Source: Candidatus Falkowbacteria bacterium HGW-Falkowbacteria-2
GTDB lineage: Bacteria; Patescibacteriota; Patescibacteriia; Patescibacteriales; UBA12465
Reading direction: 5' to 3'
Length of the DNA stretch: 7,058 nucleotides
NCBI GenBank assembly: GCA_002841655.1
Contig: PHAH01000045.1
Location: forward strand, 1-7,058
Positions 1 to 4,542 of this stretch are shown here, piece by piece. The notes below the pieces were generated by a model. The model was not told the origin of the DNA. It did not search any database and worked only from the letters and a program-made list of their open reading frames with translations. Position 1 is the stretch's first letter. Every line of letters starts with the position of its first letter. Made by a program: the position numbers and the translations under genes.

Positions 1-1785
1 ACCGACATAAGTATCGAGTTCACGCGGATTCTTCGGGTCACTCACGTCAAAGAGGGAAAGTTTCAGGCCCCCAGTCTTCACATTGCCATAGGCATCAACC
101 TCAGTATCTTTCCCGACGCCAATTAAAGTATTTTCATCGTAGGGATGTAGGTAGCTTGAAAAGCCTGGCACCTTCAGTTCTCCCAATAATTTTGGCGATT
201 GTCTATCGCTTAAATCAAGAACGAATAAAGGGTCAACTTGTTTGAAGGTTACAAGATATGCTCTTTTCCCCATAAAGCGAACTGAATATATCCGCTCTCC
301 AGAAGCTAAGCGCTCAACGCTCCCAATTTGTTTCAAATTACCATCAAGTACATATAAGTTCGAATAGGATTCAGTGCTGCCATCAAGCCCGAGATTGGCA
401 CTACGCGTCGTAGCAACGCGGAAGTCTCCATTCTCAGCTTCATCGAAGGAAAACTGGTTCAAAGCGGTACCCGGTACCGAGCCATTAGCGCGATAGACGG
501 GCTGATCGGTTCCGAGTGAGAATTTATAAATCAAAGTTCTTTCTAAATTCTCAGCCTCAGCTTCATATTTCTGCTTTAAGGCATCCTCCAAATCAGTCTC
601 TAAAACTAGAGACTCTTCAGAGGAACGTGCTCGCAAAAAAGCTTCAAACAACTGTAATTGTTTTTGCTTCTTCTCTCCCGCAGAAAGCACGACGCTATCG
701 GCACCATCAATCTTTGCCAAGCGTTCGCGTTCATCAACGCTTAACTTATCAGTTAATCTTTCACGCATTACCGCTAACAGTAAATCGCTGTGATCAAGAT
801 ACTGCGCATAACTCAAATAGATATTTTTAGCAGAGGCGTAAAGATTTTGAGCGCCGCTCAGCAAGTATGTTTGTGATTTAACACTCGCCTCTTCATCACT
901 TAAATCAAGAGTGTTAATGGATGTAAAATTATATGAGTCGTACGGGATATCGAAATAATATACGTCCGGAGCGAAACAACGGTCATTTTTTGAACAGTCA
1001 TTCGAGAGGATTTTGCCGTTATCAACTAAACGCGGAGTAACAACTTCATTAGTGATATATGAATTGAAGTTGTTTATAATAAGATAAAGGCGCTTATCAA
1101 TCACGCGAGAATCTTGGTAAGCGCCCTCCATGCTTAAATCGCGAATTTGTTTTGGTGATTCCCTGTCAGCTAAATCAAAAACCTTTACATAAGTATATGG
1201 GGAATGGCGACGGAAGGATTTATAGACCGAAGTCTCTTTGATCTGATCATCATTTCCAATAACAACCAAGCGTCCACTATCTAGAAAAAATTCACTCGGT
1301 CGTGAGTTAAAGCTTAGCTTGGCTACCGCTCGCGCCTGTTCCACTGGCTGAGCTTTGACAATATAAATGTCATTATAGACGAGCGCAAAAATATATTCTC
1401 CATCGGTCTTAATAATATCAGCTTCATTGACACCTGAAACCTGAGTATTGGTGCGTGAGTAATCATCAGTGCCGCCAGTAGCCGCGACTTCACCCGTAAT
1501 TGCCCCGTCGCGCATAGGCGCTGATGCCATATCAAGTCCCATCAACATCTCCTTCCGACCGTAGTTTTGATTAATATTAACGCTCTGTGCCTCTAAAAAG
1601 TTTCGTAACTCTTGATAGCTGGCAAACTTTTTTAACTGACCACTATTCCCTGCCACCTCTTCAGCAGCATTGACTGGATCAGGCAAAGACTGATTTTCAA
1701 CTGGTTTTTTCCACGGTAAAGAACATCCGCCCAAAAACAGGGCGAATATTAAGAGAAAAAATAAGTACTTCGCTTTATGTGTCAT
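1..1785 (-). CDS. Secreted beta-propeller lipoprotein (Beta_propel / COG4880-like), 3' end outside window
   Basis: A frame of 595 codons runs without a stop from an ATG at 1785 to the left edge, so the C-terminus is missing. The start is followed by a lysine-containing n-region, a hydrophobic stretch (about residues 7-18) and a lipobox L18-G19-G20-C21, so the mature protein should be lipid-anchored at Cys21 and face outward. Residues 109-131 hold the family hallmark ending NEADIIKTDGEY (120-131). Blade-like repeats of the form hhDhSDxxxPK/R occur near residues 200, 520 and 583; the last reads LFDVSDPKNPRE. A Glu/Lys/Leu-rich, probably helical insert spans about residues 336-415, and Cys264/Cys270 could pair. 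These features match secreted proteins with a C-terminal propeller distantly related to WD40, whose molecular role is unknown. Upstream purine-rich AAGGAAAGAAG is a weak ribosome site. It lies 57 bases after the L,D-transpeptidase gene, so co-transcription is plausible. Confidence 0.85.
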   Translation of the reverse strand, partial: MTHKAKYLFFLLIFALFLGGCSLPWKKPVENQSLPDPVNAAEEVAGNSGQLKKFASYQELRNFLEAQSVNINQNYGRKEMLMGLDMASAPMRDGAITGEVAATGGTDDYSRTNTQVSGVNEADIIKTDGEYIFALVYNDIYIVKAQPVEQARAVAKLSFNSRPSEFFLDSGRLVVIGNDDQIKETSVYKSFRRHSPYTYVKVFDLADRESPKQIRDLSMEGAYQDSRVIDKRLYLIINNFNSYITNEVVTPRLVDNGKILSNDCSKNDRCFAPDVYYFDIPYDSYNFTSINTLDLSDEEASVKSQTYLLSGAQNLYASAKNIYLSYAQYLDHSDLLLAVMRERLTDKLSVDERERLAKIDGADSVVLSAGEKKQKQLQLFEAFLRARSSEESLVLETDLEDALKQKYEAEAENLERTLIYKFSLGTDQPVYRANGSVPGTALNQFSFDEAENGDFRVATTRSANLGLDGSTESYSNLYVLDGNLKQIGSVERLASGERIYSVRFMGKRAYLVTFKQVDPLFVLDLSDRQSPKLLGELKVPGFSSYLHPYDENTLIGVGKDTEVDAYGNVKTGGLKLSLFDVSDPKNPRELDTYVG

Positions 1786-1810
1786 AAGGTTACTTCTTTC
1801 CTTATATAAT

Positions 1811-1838
1811 AGTATAAAAATGGGCTTTTAACAAACAA
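1811..1838 (-). promoter_or_regulatory. Possible internal promoter for the propeller lipoprotein gene
   Basis: On the minus strand a TTGTTT (1833-1838) is followed after 16 bases by TATACT (1811-1816), and more AT-rich TATTATATA follows directly. This would start transcription about 20 bases before the ATG at 1785. The -35 match is only moderate and the gap is AT-rich anyway, so read-through from the gene upstream is an equally good explanation. Confidence 0.3.
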
Positions 1839-1842
1839 AATA

Positions 1843-2598
1843 TTATCGAATTACAACCCTATCACCGACTTGAATCCGCTCATAAACGTATTCAGCCGCA
1901 CCCACTCCCAGACGAACGCAACCGTGTGAAACAGCTTTACCTAAATGATCCTCCCCTTCACGGTAGCCGTTGGGCCAAATTGGTAATTCGTGGAAGCCGG
2001 CTCTCGTACCGCTAATACCCATCCAATATGGCATCCAGAGACCATAGGCTCTTGACCACGCTTTCTCAATCTTATTAGCAATAGTGAATTCTCCCTTCGG
2101 CGTCGGCATACTCGCCTTCCCGCTCGAAATTGAGAAAGATTTCCAAACATATCCATTTAAGAGGTAGTCCAGGGTTTGACCTTGAAGATTTACCCGCAAG
2201 GATATATTGAGGCGCACATCACCGCCTTCCGCTGGATTAAAACCACGGTCGACTTCTTCTCCGTCTTTGTAGCCATCACCGTCGGTATCTGGATTGCGCG
2301 AATCCGTCCTGAACTTTATCTCCCAAGCATCACTTAGACCATCTTGATCGAGATCACTATCGATGAGTTTAATCGGTTCCGGATTTGTAGGCGAATAACC
2401 CGCATTAATTTCGGCAAAATCACTGTAGCCATCGCCATCAGTGTCAGGATTATTTGGGTCGGTAAAATATATTTCAATTTCATCTTTGTCTGGCACGCCA
2501 TCCCTATCGGCATCGGGTAAACCGTTAGCGTCAACCTTCATGGTGAATACTAACAGGCCTAACAATAATACTAACAAATATGTCGATAGTTTTTTCAT
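1843..2598 (-). CDS. L,D-transpeptidase (YkuD family) with N-terminal calcium-binding TSP3-like repeats, secreted
   Basis: This 251-residue protein starts with a signal peptide or signal anchor (Lys2-Lys3, hydrophobic 7-20, possible cleavage near VDA-N at 24/25). Residues 29-125 are two acidic repeats with DxDxDG motifs (D31, D52-D56, D82-D86, D104-D108), as in thrombospondin type 3 calcium-binding repeats. Residues 130-251 are a YkuD catalytic domain: TPKGEF at 166-171, His203 in FHELP, and the active-site motif SHGCVRL at 224-230 with nucleophile Cys227 and conserved Arg229. Such enzymes make 3-3 peptidoglycan crosslinks or attach proteins to stem peptides outside the membrane; which of these applies here cannot be read from sequence. 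The ATG at 2598 lies one base after the stop of the WecA-QueH gene, with only a weak AAGAAA upstream, so translation is probably coupled. The family call is firm; the calcium role is inferred. Confidence 0.93.
   Translation of the reverse strand: MKKLSTYLLVLLLGLLVFTMKVDANGLPDADRDGVPDKDEIEIYFTDPNNPDTDGDGYSDFAEINAGYSPTNPEPIKLIDSDLDQDGLSDAWEIKFRTDSRNPDTDGDGYKDGEEVDRGFNPAEGGDVRLNISLRVNLQGQTLDYLLNGYVWKSFSISSGKASMPTPKGEFTIANKIEKAWSRAYGLWMPYWMGISGTRAGFHELPIWPNGYREGEDHLGKAVSHGCVRLGVGAAEYVYERIQVGDRVVIR
2224..2514 (-). repeat. Tandem protein repeat: two TSP3-like calcium-binding units in the L,D-transpeptidase
   Basis: Residues 29-73 and 82-125 are diverged copies with a period of about 52-53 residues. 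Each has a DxDxDG loop with the pattern D-G-[VL]-x-D-x-x-E-I, then NPDTDGDGY-x-D-x-x-E-[IV]-x-x-G-[YF]-x-P. The shared octapeptide PDTDGDGY appears at 51-58 and 103-110. The copies differ widely at the DNA level, so the duplication is not recent. Confidence 0.85.
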
Positions 2599-2599
2599 A

Positions 2600-4144
2600 C
2601 TATTTTCTTAAACTAAATTCACAACCGCAATATTTTTGTAGATATAAATCATGTTCCTTTGCCCAGGCAATAGATTTACGAAAGCCATCATTAGCTTGAA
2701 AATTAACATCCAGGAACTGAGTCTTGCCGGTTGCAACTTCTCGGGACATCCGCCGAATCGCCTCACCATCCTTATACGGGCTCGCCAACAAACTGGTGCT
2801 AAAGTAATCGTATTTGTCATTAGCAAAATCATAGGCTTTCACCAAGCGTTCGCGATAGCAAAGCAGACAGCGCTCTCCTCGTTCAACATCCTTTTCTCTG
2901 CCCTCAACCATTTCCTGCCAAGCAGTATGCTCATAGGGAACGGCAATTAGCTTCACATCGATAATCTTAGCTGCTCTTTTCACTGCCTCTAAGCGCTTAT
3001 CATATTCTTCCAACGAAGAGAGGTTGGGGTTATAGAAATACCAAGTCACACGATACTTTGGCTTAAGCAACATCAAAGTCGAATATGAGGCACAGGGAGC
3101 ACAACAAACTTGTAGTAATAATGAGGGACGACGTTTCCGCTCCCACCAGGAGAAGAACACGACCACAATTAACATCATCGAAAGCAAGACAATCAGAGCT
3201 AGCAACTTGCCCTTGCTCTGCAGAAACAGTCCACTAAGCCCAAAAACCGCCGCAAAAGTATAGAACACACCCACCGTCTGCCTCGGTGATAAACCAAGAT
3301 CCAGTAAGCGATGGTGGAGGTGTCGGCGATCAGCAAACCGGAATGGATTTTTTCCGCCGAGCAAGCGTCGCACGATTGTCCAAGCGACATCAAGGATAGG
3401 TAGGCCCATGATTAACAAGGCGATGGCAATTTTTCCACCCGAGATGACAGCCAGAACTCCAAGCACATAACCAATGAATAATGAACCACCCTCCCCTAGA
3501 TATACTTTTGCTGGATTATAGTTAAGCACCAAAAAACCAAGGCAAGCAGCTGCAAATATCCAAGCGGCCACAGCGATGTCAGGCTGGAAGTAACGCGTAG
3601 TTGAAGTGAAGAGAAATATAACCAGCGCCCCAATCACTCCCAAACCACTAACCAGCCCATCAACGCCATCAAGCAGCTTAGTGGTATACATCATGCCGAG
3701 CAGCCAGAGAATAATAAGAAGAGCGCTCACCATCATCGGTACCTCAATCACTCCTCCCAGGGGATTAGAAAGACGCACAATGCTCACTCCGCCCAATATT
3801 GGTGCCAGGGCCGCCATAATTGGAAAAAGAATCTGCACACGCGGTGACAAATTATATTTATCATCAAGAAAGCCACCAATCATCAAGATTAGACCGCCAA
3901 CCAGAAATCCAAGCCAATGGGAAATTTCCAAATTTCCTGATAACAATACTGTGCGTGCTGAATATAAGCCAACAAAGAAAGCGATAAAGATGGCAAGTCC
4001 GCCTAAAAGCGGAATTGGTCTAGTTTGAAGCTTTCGCAAACCATCGGGGCGGTCAACCACAACAAAAAACATCGCTAAGCGCATAACGCCCAGCGTCAGA
4101 AGATAGGAAAAAACAGCGATAAGGATGAAAAATAGGTAATTCAT
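2600..4144 (-). CDS. WecA/TagO-like polyprenyl-phosphate sugar-1-phosphate transferase fused to a QueH-like epoxyqueuosine reductase domain
   Basis: The 514-residue product has two parts in one unbroken frame. Residues 1-335 are a Glycos_transf_4 (MraY/WecA) membrane enzyme with about 11 hydrophobic segments. It carries GGFLDDK with D94-D95, KLLDGVDGL (156-164), LGEGGS (216-221), D252 and RRHLHHRL (273-280). The HLHH form points to the UDP-HexNAc-using WecA/TagO branch rather than MraY, so it probably makes a lipid-linked sugar for a surface glycan. Residues 340-514 are QueH-like (DUF208), with CCAPC (347-351), YNPN (371-374), CLLCY (426-430) and YCGC (505-508). The last membrane helix (about 313-334) ends in RKRR, which by the positive-inside rule puts QueH in the cytosol. 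Two usual WecA residues differ: Lys156 replaces Asn and Glu218 replaces Asp. No strong ribosome site is visible before the ATG at 4144. The gene heads a run with the L,D-transpeptidase. Confidence 0.9.
   Translation of the reverse strand: MNYLFFILIAVFSYLLTLGVMRLAMFFVVVDRPDGLRKLQTRPIPLLGGLAIFIAFFVGLYSARTVLLSGNLEISHWLGFLVGGLILMIGGFLDDKYNLSPRVQILFPIMAALAPILGGVSIVRLSNPLGGVIEVPMMVSALLIILWLLGMMYTTKLLDGVDGLVSGLGVIGALVIFLFTSTTRYFQPDIAVAAWIFAAACLGFLVLNYNPAKVYLGEGGSLFIGYVLGVLAVISGGKIAIALLIMGLPILDVAWTIVRRLLGGKNPFRFADRRHLHHRLLDLGLSPRQTVGVFYTFAAVFGLSGLFLQSKGKLLALIVLLSMMLIVVVFFSWWERKRRPSLLLQVCCAPCASYSTLMLLKPKYRVTWYFYNPNLSSLEEYDKRLEAVKRAAKIIDVKLIAVPYEHTAWQEMVEGREKDVERGERCLLCYRERLVKAYDFANDKYDYFSTSLLASPYKDGEAIRRMSREVATGKTQFLDVNFQANDGFRKSIAWAKEHDLYLQKYCGCEFSLRK
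2603..3127 (-). other. queH: QueH-like domain of the fusion protein
   Basis: Residues 340-514 match the size (about 175-200 residues) and every motif I know of a free-standing QueH: the paired cysteines and third cysteine of CCAPC, the C-x2-C pair at 426/429, STSLL-x-SP-x-K (449-458) and the terminal YCGC followed by FS. In characterised QueH these cysteines hold an iron-sulfur cluster and a nearby iron, and the enzyme reduces epoxyqueuosine to queuosine in the anticodon loop of tRNAs with GUN anticodons. All the cysteines are kept, so the domain looks active. The usual start Met is absent: the strand begins RPSLLLQ directly after the transferase's last helix, and I see no internal start or ribosome site. 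Confidence 0.85.
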
Positions 4145-4160
4145 AATTTCAGACTACATC

Positions 4161-4189
4161 TTGACATAATTCAGAAAAAAAGCTATGGT
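4161..4189 (+). promoter_or_regulatory. Sigma-70-type promoter for the small plus-strand gene
   Basis: A perfect TTGACA -35 (4161-4166) and a TATGGT -10 (4184-4189, four of six matches to TATAAT) are separated by the ideal 17 bases, which contain an A-tract. Transcription would start near 4196, giving a leader of about 27 bases before the ATG at 4223. It lies in the 78-base divergent gap (4145-4222), where I see no equally good promoter for the opposite gene. Confidence 0.65.
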
Positions 4190-4217
4190 TAGGACAATGA
4201 GTTAAAACAAAATAATT

Positions 4218-4222
4218 GGAGA
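4218..4222 (+). promoter_or_regulatory. Ribosome binding site unusually close to the start
   Basis: GGAGA sits directly before the ATG at 4223, leaving only one base after GGAG, where 5-9 bases is usual. No alternative in-frame ATG, GTG or TTG lies between this ATG and the in-frame stop at 4190-4192. The next internal Met (codon 15, at 4265) has no purine-rich site before it. The ATG at 4223 is therefore still the best start, but it may be weakly translated. Confidence 0.45.
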
Positions 4223-4507
4223 ATGAGAAACAAGGTAGCAGCACGATTAAAACCATTCCTCGAAATGAACCCAGAGGAATTAGGGCAAGAAATTGCCAAA
4301 CTGAGTCCTCAGGACTTAGGGGAACTGAGGGATTTATTTAATACTTTTGTAAAAGAATTAGACGAGAAAGTATTAAACAGATCCAAAGAAGTGACTAATG
4401 AGCGAATACTGGTTATGATGGGAGAACAGCTAGCTTCCGTTAAAACAGTACAGAAGCAATTTAATTTGGCCTTCAATAAAAGGCATTTAAACAAAGTACA
4501 TCGTTAG
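4223..4507 (+). CDS. Small uncharacterised helical protein, 94 residues
   Basis: I do not recognise this family. The protein is charged and predicted mostly helical, with no signal peptide, membrane segment or cysteine. Residues 15-50 form an acidic, leucine-patterned stretch (PEELGQEIAKL, then LGELRDLFNTFVKEL), which suggests amphipathic helices packing into a bundle or dimer. The C-terminus is basic (KRHLNKVHR, 86-94) and could touch nucleic acid, but that is only inference. Support that the gene is real comes from its own promoter with a consensus -35, a purine-rich GGAGA before the ATG, and a strong hairpin terminator starting 7 bases after the stop. It is transcribed alone, divergent from the WecA-QueH gene and convergent with the Clp-like gene. 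Confidence 0.75.
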   Translation: MRNKVAARLKPFLEMNPEELGQEIAKLSPQDLGELRDLFNTFVKELDEKVLNRSKEVTNERILVMMGEQLASVKTVQKQFNLAFNKRHLNKVHR

Positions 4508-4514
4508 AAAATAT

Positions 4515-4542
4515 GCCCGATTAATACAATCGGGCTTTTTTT
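4515..4542 (+). terminator. Rho-independent terminator, probably used from both sides
   Basis: GCCCGATT (4515-4522) and AATCGGGC (4528-4535) form a perfect 8-bp stem with a 5-base loop, followed by seven Ts (4536-4542). This is a classic terminator for the small plus-strand gene. Read on the minus strand, the same stem starts 6 bases after the Clp-like gene's stop and is followed by the weaker ATATTTT, so it may stop that transcript too. The last two Ts are part of the Clp stop codon. Confidence 0.9.

Noticed and set aside
516..830. Plus-strand open frame of 104 codons
   Set aside because: It lies antisense to the charged helical part of the lipoprotein, has no ribosome site, and its translation looks like low-order antisense sequence. 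The opposite frame is clearly coding.
1786..1842. Terminator between the L,D-transpeptidase and lipoprotein genes
   Set aside because: The 57-base gap is AT-rich with T-runs on the minus strand, but I find no stem of useful length before them.
1941..2156. Alternative minus-strand frame inside the L,D-transpeptidase gene
   Set aside because: It overlaps the SHGCVRL catalytic region in another frame and has no ribosome site or recognisable motif. The same holds for the other short frames at 1323-1535, 2334-2534, 2608-2832, 3199-3393 and 5485-5757.
3606..4028. Plus-strand open frame of 140 codons
   Set aside because: It is fully antisense to the WecA-like domain, whose conserved motifs prove the minus-strand frame. 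The translation is rich in Pro, Arg, Ser and Thr, typical of an antisense shadow.
4197..4205. Two-codon ORF ATG-AGT-TAA right at the predicted transcription start of the small gene
   Set aside because: It could be a leaderless mini-ORF acting as a regulator, but such a short match is expected by chance in AT-rich DNA and nothing else supports it.
4145..4222. Promoter for the WecA-QueH gene on the minus strand
   Set aside because: I looked for a -35/-10 pair upstream of the ATG at 4144 and found only weak matches (such as TTGTCC with no good -10), so I do not annotate one.
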